Shown one piece after another: positions 1 through 11,520 of a stretch of DNA of 64,000 bases. The position numbers were made by a program, and so were the translations under genes. Where the stretch lies: assembly GCA_942159475.1 (NCBI GenBank), contig OW804096.1, positions 129,818,941-129,882,940 of the forward strand, written 5' to 3'. The notes beneath the pieces are model-generated. The model made no database searches. It had not been told where the DNA came from and saw only the letters and a list, made by a program, of their open reading frames with translations. Origin of the DNA: Sthenelais limicola. Taxonomy: Eukaryota > Annelida > Polychaeta > Phyllodocida > Sigalionidae. Every line of letters starts with the position of its first letter. Positions within the stretch are counted from its first letter, which is position 1.

Positions 1-301
1 ATGGGTGAGGGAATTCATAATATTCAATATTTTGGATTCAATTCAATTCAATTCAAGAATTCTTTATTGCTGAACGTGTTTTTACAATAAGGTGGTCCAA
101 CAGTTGTCTAGATAGGTTTTCCGTTGGGTGCCTGATTGTATTCTTCCTCAACCCAAATTCTGTTTAAGCTGTTCGTTCACGTTCGTAAAAAATAATCTCC
201 AAATTTCTAACGGTTAGCTAGCTCCTAGTAATTTGTTTAAAATGCCCATGTCAAAACTCCCAGTTAAAAATCCGGTATTCATACTCAAATATCTTTTACA
301 G

Positions 302-1554
302 TTCAGAAGCCTGACGTGGCGGTGAGAGTGATGGGAGACCCGGTCCACCTGGAATGTAAATCTTTGTGTGACCCTGATACGCCAGTCCAGTGGAACAGTC
401 CTCACGGCCGAGTTCACCATGATGGGATAAAGTATATCTCTACCGCTAGCAATGGACTTGTGATACTCAACGTTACAAAATCAGACGAGGGCCACTACAG
501 CTGTGTCAGCAACAACACTTATTATCATACTACATATAAGATAACACTACCAGGTTTGTGATTTTTCCGCCATCTCCCAAATTTCGTATCAAATGCTATT
601 TAAGCTGATCTTAAAATATCTTAGTATCCCGATGTTCGTTTGGCTATCTAGTTATAACCTTATGATATTATCGAGACATAATTTTAATGGTGTAATAATA
701 CAGAGGAGACATTATTGAGAAAACTGGATTTAAGTTAAAAACATGATAGTTCTATTAATATATCCAGAATAGCTTTTTAGAGGTGACTTTGGGGTGTAGG
801 GTTATGCTCCTCATTGGAGGTGTTTTCTAAGAAGTTTCCATATACTGTGATTATAACCGAAGCCCTACTGGCAAAATAGAATTAGTTAAAAAAACTTTAT
901 GGCCTTGTTATTGCCAAGTTGCTCTAAATCAGAATCTCTGTTTGTTATCTGTTGTCTCGCAGCATAATATTGTGTTAATTCTGCTTATTGCAACTTGAAT
1001 GTGAACCTGATAATGAAATTTATTTTTCAGACTGCACTGACGCTGAATGTGTATGGCAAGAAGAGTTCCGTTCTTGGTGCAATGAATTTGATAACTATAG
1101 GAAAGAATTCAATCATTGGCTCTGCGTTAAGGTAATGTATCGTGGGAACATACTATCTTACATAGAACAAGTGGCCCATGCTAATAATGACCTAACTTCC
1201 ACTAAAGGAGTTAGGCTTCATAATTAGTGATGTTAATTCTAGTTCGATCTATGACAAACTGATTTATTCCATGCCCCTACAAGGCCCTAAGGACGCTTAC
1301 CAAACCCATTCAAACGTGCTTACGAATCATCTACCAAACTTCTTCACGAAATTCTTATAATTTTAACTTCGTCTTGTATTGTGTATTAACCAAAAAAATA
1401 ACTGATAACCTCGATTGTCTAAAATGGGTTGCCTTAGAAGTTAGTGAAGGTTGATTTAATGGACATATTTTTGTTTCATTTATAGGGAGAGTGCTTCGAA
1501 AACAATAACTGTCAAGCGAACACGGCTCTAGCGCAGTGCGAAGGAATACCTTGA
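302..1554 (+). CDS. Semaphorin-2-like 3' cassette, copy 1 (partial: Ig, Cys-rich and terminal exons)
   Basis: This is the 3' part of a secreted semaphorin-type guidance protein whose 5' exons lie before the window. I see exons at 302-553 (acceptor TTACAG, donor GTTTGT), 1031-1131 (acceptor TTTCAG, donor GTAATG) and 1486-1554 (acceptor ATTATAG, stop TGA at 1552). Intron phases are consistent, and the same as in the second copy 5 kb downstream. The first exon encodes an Ig-like domain: Cys before KSLC, Trp in TPVQW, and the DEGHYSC motif. The second encodes a Cys/Trp-rich segment (DCTDAECVWQEEF). The last is a short tail with NNNCQ. Semaphorins with an Ig domain and no transmembrane segment are secreted axon-guidance ligands for plexins; that role is family knowledge. 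Assignment to class 2 rests on the Ig plus the Cys-rich tail and is moderately sure. No frameshift or stop interrupts the exons. Confidence 0.75.
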
Positions 1555-4088
1555 GTGTACAGAACGGCATACCACTCAACTCAAGCATCTATATGATTTG
1601 ATAATTTGTGACTGCTACCGAACCTATCCAACTTCAACCCCACGAAGAACTCCAGGATAGGACAAAGCCCTATTTTGCATCGTTAGAGTTGAAAAGTGTG
1701 CTCTGTTTATCAATGTATAAATGATACCTGGAGTCATGAATCTCTCTACAATGAGTTAGAATTTCATTAGTTTTGTTTGATTCGTTCGAGTCTTCAAAAT
1801 AAATTATTTTTGTTTTTTTTTCGCCAAAATTTCTTCATTCCCAAGCAATCAAGAGAGAATGAATCATTGTACCTTTAGGAACTTCTGTGTATACCCTGAA
1901 AACAGAGAGGAACTCTTTCGTTATAGATTTTTTGTCGTACTTAAGTGCAATGTTACATATTGGCAGTTTAGTTAGAGAACTGCTTATATTTTTATATAAT
2001 ATATATGTCGTGAATGGGCATCGAATGGAAGTTGAATATTCCCACTTTCCTAAAAAGATATTGTAAAAGAATCCAGTAATTTCTGCATGGCCTGTGCGAT
2101 GCGCAATTGCATAATATGGTATGATAAGAAGCGCGAGAATAATTGGTTTATATCATCAGTTGTTAAAGTAAATATGGTAGATTCCTACAAGGTATCCACT
2201 AAGAGTGTATGTATTATATAATAAAGAAAGTTGTCTCAGATACTGTATATATTTAACTCGGAAAGACAGTTATTTGTGCTGAGTTGTGTTGTCATGGGCG
2301 ATCAACTCCTGTCCGATTGTTCGCAAAAAGTCCTGTGCAGATTTTGCTCCCGTGTCCTTGGCCAGGTGCGAGTTAGTATTCATTTTCCATGTTCCCATTC
2401 ATTTAAATGTATGTCATATAGTGTTTCCAATTAAATTTACTTTCACCCTTTCTTTTAACGAGTACTCTAGAAGATAAGACTGTCATATTGCTGTCCTGAC
2501 ACTCACAATTTCATTTGGCGAAGCAGACTGCAGCCGGCTGTAGTTCAAAATCTAATATCTAAAAAAGGTATTGCATTCTGGAAAATCATTTACCTTATCC
2601 CTTACCTGAAGTCCTGAGGCTATATACAAGTCATTTTATTATCGATGTAGATTAAATTTCTACTTGAATCTGCTTGAACGTTCAAGTTTAAGTTTCTTTA
2701 AAAAGATTCTTCGAAAATCATTATGTATCTACCGCGTCAAAATAATAAATTGTACTCGTGAAAAAACTGGTTATTAGCCCATTTGCTGAACAGGAGAATC
2801 ACCAATATAATTAGAGGTAATGCTGTATATTATTATTATTATGGTAACTCATTCAGTATTTTAGGTTTACAATGGACACAGAAATCAGCACCACTGTATA
2901 TAGCTGAAGCCTCTAATGGATAATAAGGAATCGTGTATGAATATGGTTACAATTTTCTCTTTTAATTTGAATCTCTGCACATGGTCACGTTAATGATAGT
3001 TATTGTATTAATTGCTACATAATCGGTTCTGCGATGTACTGCAAGTGTATATATATTCCTTCCACGCGTTCCTTTTTTTGTCATTATCTTCCATGTGTAT
3101 TTTGAAAAGAACGATAAAAAAACTTCATAATAAACATACAGTTGGCGTATTTTGTTTCAAAGTTCCCCATCATCATTCGTGCTAGCATCTATATTGGTTT
3201 AAATAAATTTATAAGTGGTACTATTGCGCAATGTAGTTAGACTTGAATTATGTGTTGCTCATAACAATTTTAATTCAACTTCCCACGGTAAGTCTCTAAA
3301 AATTATAAAATACTATATATAGATGCGAGTGATAAAATCAACGGTAAGTGTTCACATTTGTTTTATCTTCCTAAAGTTTGCGTACCGAATAAAATACCTC
3401 ATGCGACCGATTCACTGACAAAAGATGATTTTTTAAAAATCCCATTAAATGGTATACTATGATGGTACCTCGACTTATTCATCACATCATCCCTATATTC
3501 ATTCATCTCCGTAATTGTCAAAGTGTAATTATCCCGTTCGTCCAACCATTTTCATGATCGCGGCTGGTTACGTTACAAAGCGATTTCAAAACCGTTGTCT
3601 CCATGTCATCATACTTGTATGTATCTATTCCTATCCGTGATTACATTGTCCTGGCTATCTGCTTCCTTTACAGCGTCATGCAAATAAATTCACGTAAAAA
3701 TAATTCTTTACAGCACTATTCAGGTCGTGTAATCACTCGTCAAGTCAAGTGGTCATTCGAGAATCCTTTTTTACAAAAGGGTGGTTTTGGAATGTGCATG
3801 TGAACCAAGTTGTCTTTGACTACAATCGAAGGCCCTGAAACAATGATGCGCCCTCCATTGCTACCTGCCATAGAAGTTCCTGGGATCGGAAAGTTATGGA
3901 TGATCGTTTATACATCAGCAGCAGAATTGGCGACTAATTACTTGTCTCGTCTTTGGCATGACTACTTTATCCGGTTGAAGATGTGTTGGCATGGTGTCTT
4001 GTTTGAAGATTATTGTTAATTGATGCAGACAATGAATAGGATCATGCAGTTTGTTATAAGTCGTCCATCTTTTACTATTCCCCTACAG
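1555..4088. other. Non-coding DNA between the two semaphorin cassettes
   Basis: About 2.5 kb of AT-rich sequence with only short open frames. I looked for exons of the sema propeller that would make the downstream cassette a separate gene and found none. Candidate poly(A) signals occur near 1798 and 3129. Nothing else is supportable here. Confidence 0.6.
1798..1803 (+). terminator. Candidate poly(A) signal for semaphorin cassette 1
   Basis: AATAAA lies 244 bases after the stop codon of the first cassette, followed by a T-rich stretch. It is a plausible 3' end that would let the first cassette terminate a transcript on its own. The hexamer is common in AT-rich DNA, so this is only suggestive. 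Confidence 0.35.
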
Positions 4089-7062
4089 AATAGCTACCTT
4101 TACCTGGGTACTGACTCTGAAGTCGTTCAGCTTCGTGTGACACAGTGTGACAGCTATACGCTTTGCACAAGTTGTGTCCAGGACCCTTACTGTGGCTGGA
4201 GTCAAAAGAGCGACAAATGTGAAATGTATTCACCTGGGTAAGCATGAACTTATAACGACTCGTGTTCAGTTCTATGGGTAACAGTGCCCGTTGTGGATGG
4301 TGACAGGTTGGTTGATCATTATCCTATTGCGAAATATCGAGGGCAGGAGCAAATTCACGATATCAGAAATTTATATATAGGCGAGCACGTTTCCTTCCAT
4401 GCGATCCGGATCAAAATATAAAATGATAATCCTGGTGATGTAGTTAAATCTATAACAATATATCATTATACATACTTTCATTGGTTTTCTGAGTCCATGG
4501 CATATGTTTATTGCAATGTCTTGTATTTAGTTATATTTCTGGTAGTAGAAATTGAGGTGTAGTCGCCTCGTAGTATATGTTTGTATATCTTTATTAAATG
4601 ATCAGAGACTAGTAAAAGGTGTTGAGGACTAGCAGCCTGCCCCCCGCCCCATAGGCCCCTATGCATAAGTCAGTATACATAAATAAATTATATGGAGTTT
4701 AATTTTTAATGAACTAAAAGTTGACCAAGTGCACACCTATCAAAAATCTAAAGCAATACTTCGATGGATATGTCGGTACTACTATTACCATCAATATGGG
4801 CATTTATTCGAAACCTGTGACTTGCTCAATTGATGTAGAATAAGCGTACATAAACATGATATTATCCTGCCCGTTAAACCTGTATCGCTTTCGGAGATAT
4901 GCTACGAACGAAGCTGGTCACTTCTTACCAGAAGATCAGTAAAAGGGAATAGTATCATTGCTCCAAAGCTAAAGGTTGGCATTACATACATGCTCGTAGA
5001 AACAGAGGAACCTAGCGTTGCAAAATATTAGTTAGATATCAAACTTTCTAAATATGTTCTATTCTATTCTGTACCGATGCAGTACCAATCACTGCCCTTA
5101 CGGCGGCATCAAGCCATTAAGACCTAAATTGTTATTGTAAAATACTTGAAGACAATTTTAATACTTTTTACCCCACAGAATGCCACACGGTCTACAGGGC
5201 CCATCAATTGAGGTTTGCAACGAAGTCGGAAGCTGTTTCCGTAAGTTTTCTTATAATAATCCATACAAAGTCCCCAATGTTTTAATACCTCTATCAATTA
5301 TATATATATAGTTCGAAGGCAACTGCCATATTATACTATGATATAATATTTTCTCCAATTCCATATCTTCGCCAATTAGCCAAAATCCAGCATAGGCCTA
5401 GGAATTTTTTTTTTAATAAATTTCATTGACAAAGTTTCACATAGTGATAGTTCTCATTCGTCAAAAATCATCTGGTGGTACAATCTTTTGTTTTAAATCA
5501 AAGTTAATCTTTCATTTACACTCTACTACATTTAATACCATTATATTTTCAGTAACATTTACACAGATTAATATTAAATCAATTTACTACACATAATTAG
5601 TCATCTACTCCAGGAATGATGATTTTTTAAAAATATTTTCAACAGGGGGATGGGAGACAGTCACAGTGCGTGTCGCCGGCGACCCGATATACCTCAAATG
5701 CCACACCATGTGTGAACCCAAACAACCAGTCCAATGGTGGTACAAAAACAAAGCTATACATCCCCAGGAACGCAAGTACATCTTCACTGAAGATTATGGC
5801 ATGGTCATCTTAAATGCTACCAGGGCGGACGGTGGGTCTTACATGTGCGTTAGTGATGGCAAATATTGGTTAGCAGCGTATGATGTAAGAATACCAGGTA
5901 AGGGGTTATTCATGGGCGTTTTAAATCAAACCGCACTATCTGTTGTAGGAAAATAATTATTTACATGGTGTTTGTTTACCTAGATTTTTCTGTCACGATA
6001 TAGGAATTTTATGTCTATCACTGACCAGGGAGGTTTGTATATTAATAGAATAGCTCATAAACTTAGTTTACATTGCTCCGTGATTGCTGCGTTCCGTAGT
6101 TTTAAGAAAATTGAAAACATATTTACATAATTATACTTCAATGGTTGCTCTACGTATTTATATACATCTGTGAATATGGTCAGTGTCACCATTATATACA
6201 CCTTCATGGACCTCCATGGAGAGGAATCCGATTCCGAAATAGAAGTTGGGGAGTCTTAAAATAGGATTGCTTTATTCTTGATTTTTTTATATCAATGCTT
6301 ACATTTTTTGCAAACTGCTTAACGAATTATTGTCATGCGTCGCCAGTTTTTAGTTGAACCATTAAACATTGAGCAATCCTAAACATTATTACCAAATACA
6401 GTATACATCACCGAGAACCGCTGCTTCCTCTACAGAATAGCTACCTGCCAAAGTAATTGATTTTATGAATGATTCACTCGACTACCTAAATCGCTTAACT
6501 GTGAAATGATTTTATCTTGCACCTGAATCATAAATACCCATAATAATTTCATTGCAGACTGCACTGACCCAGATTGTATATGGCAAGAAGAATTCAGAAA
6601 TTGGTGTAGCGAATTTGATCGATACCGAAAAGAATTCAATAATTGGCTATGTGTTAAGGTAAGTGTATACATGCATGTAATAATATATATCTATAGATAT
6701 AGGTATGGACATATCATGTCCTTTTCATCTGATTACTCATTAAGTCTCACATTGAACTTTGTTTTATGACGATACACTACGGAATCATTATCTTTATCCT
6801 TACACCTTGGTCCAGACAACGCGTAATTTGAACGCGCGCGGAAAAAGAAAATATGTTATAATAATTTTTTTGAGAAAAATATAATCCATCCGTTTTGTTG
6901 TAAACAGAGCCTCTACAAAAGATAAAAAATATTTACAAAAAATATTTATTGATTACCTCGACGTATATTATTTGATTTGTTTCTGTTTTTCCTTTTTAGG
7001 AGGAATGTTTCCTCAACAACAACTGCCAGCCCAATGCCATTCCACAGTGCCATGCGCCATGA
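4089..7062 (+). CDS. Semaphorin-2-like 3' cassette, copy 2 (sema end/PSI, linker, Ig, Cys-rich, terminal exons)
   Basis: Second copy of the semaphorin 3' exons, with one more PSI-bearing exon visible. Exons: 4089-4237, 5179-5240, 5646-5897, 6558-6658 and 7000-7062 (TGA at 7060). All have AG acceptors and GT donors, and the phases join without a break. Exon 1 gives the end of the sema propeller ([13 protein letters not shown]) and a PSI core with [18 protein letters not shown]. Exon 3 gives the Ig domain (Cys in YLKC, Trp in PVQWW, GSYMC). Exon 4 gives [13 protein letters not shown]. Exon 5 gives a tail with NNNCQ. The Ig exons of both copies are 252 bases and the Cys-rich exons are 101 bases. 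The Cys-rich peptides match at 27 of 34 residues; the Ig domains differ much more, so the duplication is not recent. There is no start codon and no propeller here, so this must be spliced to upstream exons or be a partial duplicate. It may serve as an alternative C-terminus. Confidence 0.8.
4238..5178 (+). other. Intron between PSI and linker exons
   Basis: AT-rich intron with donor GTAAGC and acceptor CCCCACAG. It contains a short C-rich patch near 4640. I see no exon or element inside it. The introns at 5241-5645, 5898-6557 and 6659-6999 are likewise plain, except for a PSI-exon-like fragment near 6425 and a GC-rich patch at 6820-6845. Confidence 0.6.
6428..6450 (+). pseudogene. Possible relic of the PSI exon's 5' border
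   Basis: The intron before the Cys-rich exon of copy 2 holds CTACAGAATAGCTACCT, 17 bases identical to the acceptor and first codons of the PSI exon at 4084-4100. The match stops there, and a stop codon follows within a few codons. It may be the remnant of another cassette duplication, or chance. Confidence 0.3.
6805..6845 (+). repeat. Solo end of a GC-rich MITE family
   Basis: TCCAGACAACGCGTAATTTG followed by an ACGCGCGCGG block resembles the left inverted repeat of the 146-bp element at 28355-28500. It stands alone inside a semaphorin intron and has no partner end nearby, so it is probably a decayed fragment. Confidence 0.4.
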
Positions 7063-9721
7063 ACACTTAAGTTCTAGATTTCTTAGAAGATGTGAAGATA
7101 AGAGAAAGGGACGGAGGGCGCAATCTCAATACCCGCCATCGCTACATTGTAATCCATTTCAACATTGTTTTATTTCAAGCTGGAGGCGGAGATCTACGGT
7201 GATATATTTAGAACTGTCTCCTTTTCAAAGTAATCATTATGATAATATATCTACAGATGCATTCCTGAGGACTGCGGAGTATCTTATATACATGGCGTTC
7301 CTTTGACTGGTTATCACCAGTACATTGGATTATTTTATTCATGATTATAACGTATATTAGGTTGTATTTGGTTTCCAACTGAAATGTCTAGAAGACAATT
7401 TGTGTCCCTCAATCGTTGATGGAAAATGCCCAGAGTATTAACAAGCTTTGCTATTTTAATCACGATTTTAGTCATGAATCACCAATGTAATCATCTAGAT
7501 TCTACAAGATATCCCGACGATAGATCTAGGGGTAGCTCCAAGTCGAAACAGATATGAGTGTGAAGCTAGATCTAGGGTTTTGTTGGCTGCTATTATCAAT
7601 TTAGATCTTGCAGGTTAAACCGATTTTAGAATCATATTTAGAGATTGGTAGTGGGGCTAATGTTATGATTCAAACAGGTGTATTTCGAATCCATGATCAA
7701 ATACATGATGGTGGGCTGCTCAATGGGCAATTGGAAGGAACTTACGTCCTTGCTGTCAAATGATTATATGTAAATTGCATATAACTATGTATAATATATG
7801 TGTGTACCTGATTATTGCGATGGTGATATTTCTATATAGTTATTGGTATACAATACCCATTGAGATGAGGATAGTTAATGCCGCTCGAAAGGCAGTGACA
7901 TAAGAAAGTTTTTAAAAGGTGGTTTATCAGATCAGTTCATGGATAGCAGATATCCTTTGATATTGAATACCTTTGCTTCCAGAGATGGTGATGATGCCCG
8001 TCGTGAGTAATGAATATGTTTCCCATGTCATATTTTGAAGGTTACGTGAGCGTGCTAGTTGCTCACACGAAACCTTATAGTGCTGAATAGGGGGAGAGAA
8101 AAATGTTCTTCCCCGATGGGTCATCATCAAGTCATATTATTTGTGTATCTATTATTATTTTCCTATTGAAAAGATATGTGTTATCTTTACTAGAGGACAC
8201 TGGTTTTATTTAATTTTGCGAATGGGAACACAAGAAATCAACTTCAACCAAAGGTACATATCAACTACATAGATTTTAAAAGAGCGTGCCTTAGTCGTTG
8301 GCATGAAAACGGCTCTATACATAAAGAACCAATAGCCTTCTGGTTGCAAGTGAACAGAATCCCGAGGGTTTTGAAGTACTTAGAGACTGAACAAATGTTT
8401 AGGTATCTATTATTGCGAGTGGAAATACTTTTTAAAAATCGTATTCAAATGGCCTCCGTGTCGTTAGTAATGTCATATATTTGTTATCTACAATTATTTG
8501 ATTATAAAATGACTGTTGGATCGTGGTCTCTTTCGGGAGAGACTCACCTTCATCATTTTCATATTAAAAGATATTGGTTTTATTCGAACTATGTCATATT
8601 GCAGAATATCTGTAATGGACATGATACTACAGTGCTGCTGTGAATACAACGCAATTTCTCACGAAACAGTGTATTATTATTACTTCATTCATAATTATCA
8701 GCAGTTGTGAAAATAACCCAATGCAAAAGCGTACTTTCTCATTACTTATGTATATATTGCATTCAAATTATGTTACTTTATGAAACTAAAGCAGAATTCC
8801 ATGCTATATCTGAACCTATTGCTTCAGCCATTGCTACCAAATGTGTAGGCAATGATAATGTGCAATTTTGATCCCGAGTTTTAACAGTTTTTCTTGTCTT
8901 AATGTCCGAGATACCGGGAGGGATAGAGGATAAACCAATCGCCCCTGCATGAGAGCGTCATGATGATTATATTTATAAAATGAATGTTGTATTGTGTATA
9001 TATTTGAGTTTAGTGCACTACAAATTATTATCATCCAAAATAGGTACGATGTCTCGTGTCAGTTGATTTGAAACACGAGTGAAATTCATGTCTGTGCTAT
9101 ATAACTGGTAAATAGAAAGGTGACATTATTTATTTTATTTGAAATCGTGCCCATCAAAATCTAGCCCATAGCTCCATTTGTCACATGTTGGGAAAGACCT
9201 AGGTAAAAGAGTGGGTACTATACACATTTTTTATCGTACTCTTTTTTTTTTATATATAAACTTACTATAAAGTCATTCTTAATCCCACTGGTCTGTGTTG
9301 CTACAAAGGGCCTCTTGTATTTATTCATCGTCGTATTGGACATTTACTGAAGAAAATGAAATTTTCTTTGACTTTTAAAAATGCCAATTCCTTTAAAGCA
9401 TAATTGTCATCAATCACACCCGTTCGTTATTAGTGGTAGTCATCACTACAGTATGAATCACGACTTCTCTGTGTGGTCGGAGTCACGGATCGATGCCAAG
9501 ATTGTAACAAAATGTATTTGTTCTGTACAATAAATAAAATTTTAATTAAAGATACCCAACTTTTATTTTTATTTGCACATGAAGATTCAAACTTTAGTTT
9601 GTGAATGAAATCGAATGTAGCTATAGACCTAGTTAAATATGAGATCCATCTAAATGGTAACGAAGTAGTTAAAGGTGTAACAGAATGTTTTATTCCTTGT
9701 ACAGGTATGTTAGATGGTGCA
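7063..9721. other. Long non-coding stretch after the semaphorin cassette
   Basis: AT-rich sequence with no convincing coding region. Overlapping AATAAA hexamers at 9529-9538 could mark a distant 3' end, but nothing ties them to the semaphorin transcript. The short open frames here (for example 7927-8130 on the - strand and 8344-8643 on the + strand) lack recognisable motifs and were not called. Confidence 0.5.
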
Positions 9722-9798
9722 CGGCAGGCAACTGCCGAGGTAGGGAAAACGGTTCCCTGAAGTAGAGAGTATTATCTGCACCTGTGATTGGCAGGTGC
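9722..9798 (+). other. Cluster of three perfect GC-rich hairpins
   Basis: Three stem-loops follow one another in 77 bases. The first is CGGCAG-GCAA-CTGCCG, with a GNRA-type tetraloop, at 9722-9737. The second is AGGGAA-AACGG-TTCCCT at 9742-9758. The third is GCACCTG-TGATTGG-CAGGTGC at 9778-9798. The surrounding DNA is AT-rich. I do not recognise an RNA family. The arrangement could be a structured RNA, a transposon end or chance. Confidence 0.4.
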
Positions 9799-9844
9799 CG
9801 CCATCGTAGTAACACTTAATGACATGGAAATATTGTTGTTCACT

Positions 9845-10092
9845 CAAATACCGGATAACTAACAAGTGACTGAAACCAACGAGTTACTTAACAGATTCAC
9901 TATTATATGCTTTTAATCATGAAAATAGAAAAAAATCGAGTCACAAATTTGAATTTCAGTGGTAATCCTAATAAGAAAACAGATTGGTTGCCATGACAAC
10001 CCTGTATAACTCACTAGTGAAATACGCACCATACATAACTCACTCGGGATGCGTTGTTTTCAGAGCAATGCGTATATGATAAAGTATGAGAA
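9845..10092 (+). repeat. Degenerate copy of the hairpin MITE family (no terminal hairpin)
   Basis: This stretch parallels 10190-10410. Both share GACTGAAACCAACGAGTT, then an A-rich stretch ending in AATCGAGT, then GGTTGCCATGACAACC, then CACTAGTGAAATACGCAC, then TTTTCAGAGCAATGCGT. It lacks the terminal hairpin found in the next copy. Confidence 0.6.
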
Positions 10093-10124
10093 AATAAAAG
10101 TTGTGTAAAGTGGTATATACAGGT

Positions 10125-10412
10125 TAACTAACTAGTTGGTTGAAGGAGTGTGAATATTGCACGAGTTGCGTAGCAACGAGTGCAATATTCTAAGCGACTG
10201 AAACCAACGAGTTTATTATTTAGTTTATTATTTATTATACATGCTTTCAATCATAAACAAATCGAAAAAAAATCGAGTAAAAAATTTAAATTTTACCGGT
10301 AATCTTTGGTTGGTTGCCATGACAACCACACGTAAATCACTAGTGAAATACGCACTATGCGTAAATCAATCTAGATACATTGTTTTCAGAGCAATGCGTG
10401 TATAATAAGGAA
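10125..10412 (+). mobile_element. Hairpin-ended MITE-like element (copy with intact hairpin)
   Basis: A non-coding element of about 290 bp. Its left end holds a hairpin at 10152-10190, with 11-bp arms GAATATTGCAC/GTGCAATATTC and an inner GTTGC/GCAAC stem. GCGACTGAAACCAACGAG follows. The right half contains GGTTGCCATGACAACC and ends in GAGCAATGCGTGTATAATAA. Related copies lie at 9845-10092, 10980-11035 (inverted fragment), 30600-30890 and 54681-54776. It is non-autonomous, with no open frame. The mobilising family is unknown. Confidence 0.6.
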
Positions 10413-10438
10413 CATTAATAAATGGCACAAGGACTTAG

Positions 10439-10619
10439 GAGGTAAATAGACAGAACTAACCGCAGTTATGTATTTCCGATTGTTCTTCACCGAGTTAGAG
10501 GTGAGAGGAATCCCGAGGGTCGGAGCATAGCATAGACCCAAGGGATTCCTACCCCGGGAACAAGGTGAAGAACGATCAGAAATACATAACTAAGGTTAGT
10601 TTGAGATTTATTTGACCTC
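10439..10619. mobile_element. 181-bp foldback element
   Basis: Imperfect inverted repeats of about 53 bp frame this segment. The left arm starts GAGGTAAATAGACAG and the right arm ends TTTATTTGACCTC. The best-matched core is AGTTATGTATTTC...GTTCTTCACC. The loop holds a second, smaller palindrome (GGAATCCC...GGGATTCC). It is non-coding and probably a MITE nested between two copies of the hairpin family. Confidence 0.55.
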
Positions 10620-10979
10620 TCCAAATGATTCTAAATGTCTTGGAATCATTTTAATTACGGTAACATGTTGCGAGAAAAACACTTTAACACAGAGGGCGTG
10701 GCATGGTTCCATTTAGCGCTTGAGTTTATGACGGCTGTCATGACATTGACGACGGCCGCCGCACTTTCAATGCTTAGCAGAGGATGTAGCATCATGGAAT
10801 GACGTATCCCTATGACAATGCTGCCCTACTTTCAGAATAGCCAATGAAAACGCAGAAGGATAAACTGGGTCATCTGTTTCTTCCCTAGGGAGAAATGAAA
10901 CACATTTCTTCCCGCTCACTTGCATATAGCAAGTCTATACAAAGTCTATGGACACTCCATTCCAGAGGTGAAATAAAAC

Positions 10980-11035
10980 ATTATTATACACGCATTGCTC
11001 TGAAAACAACGTATCTAAAGTGATTTACGCATGAT
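10980..11035 (-). repeat. Inverted fragment of the hairpin MITE family
   Basis: This is the reverse complement of the right end of the 10125-10412 element (TTATTATACACGCATTGCTC, then GATTTACGCAT). Together with 10352-10410 it forms an inverted pair enclosing about 570 bp. Confidence 0.55.
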
Positions 11036-11036
11036 A

Positions 11037-11215
11037 GTAACTTTTCTTTTTTTTTTACTTTTTTTTAATACAAAACCACCTTCCAGAAACTGAAAAAAAT
11101 GTCTATTTTATAATAATAGTTGTTTTAAACAAGGAAAATGTGCTCTTTTACTGTTAGGAAAACCCGTTTTCTGGCTTTTATTAGCTTTTTTTGTTAACAA
11201 ATCAAAAAAAATAAC
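11037..11215 (+). repeat. Interior fragment of the 364-bp MITE found at 31203
   Basis: A T-rich start, then ACCACCTTCCAGAAACTG, AATGTCT..., GGAAAACCCGTTTTC and a final AAATCAAAAAAAAT block, in the same order as 31275-31450. The terminal inverted repeats of the 31-kb copy are missing, so this is a truncated copy. Confidence 0.6.
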
Positions 11216-11520
11216 TTGGTCGATTCTGATCTAAAAGGCAAATAAATTGACCAGATACATCCGCCTTTACATGAGCATCAATAAGATATCTCATTTGTGT
11301 ATCTATAATGTATATTTTTTAAATTATGTACTATGAAACCAGGAGAATTACCCCAATAATCACTATCTAAATTATAGTTATTATAGAAAAAAATCTAATT
11401 GAATTGATATACACAAATAAAATTCATGGCATAGAATAGGGGATGAAAATGATATATTAAGGTTAAATATATTAGCAGAATTTATGCTCCCAACTCAATC
11501 TATAAGTAAATGGCTAAATT

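Noticed and set aside
3810..4019. Frame just upstream of the PSI exon, considered as a sema-propeller exon
   Set aside because: It has no propeller motifs, and the PSI exon begins at a clean acceptor at 4088.
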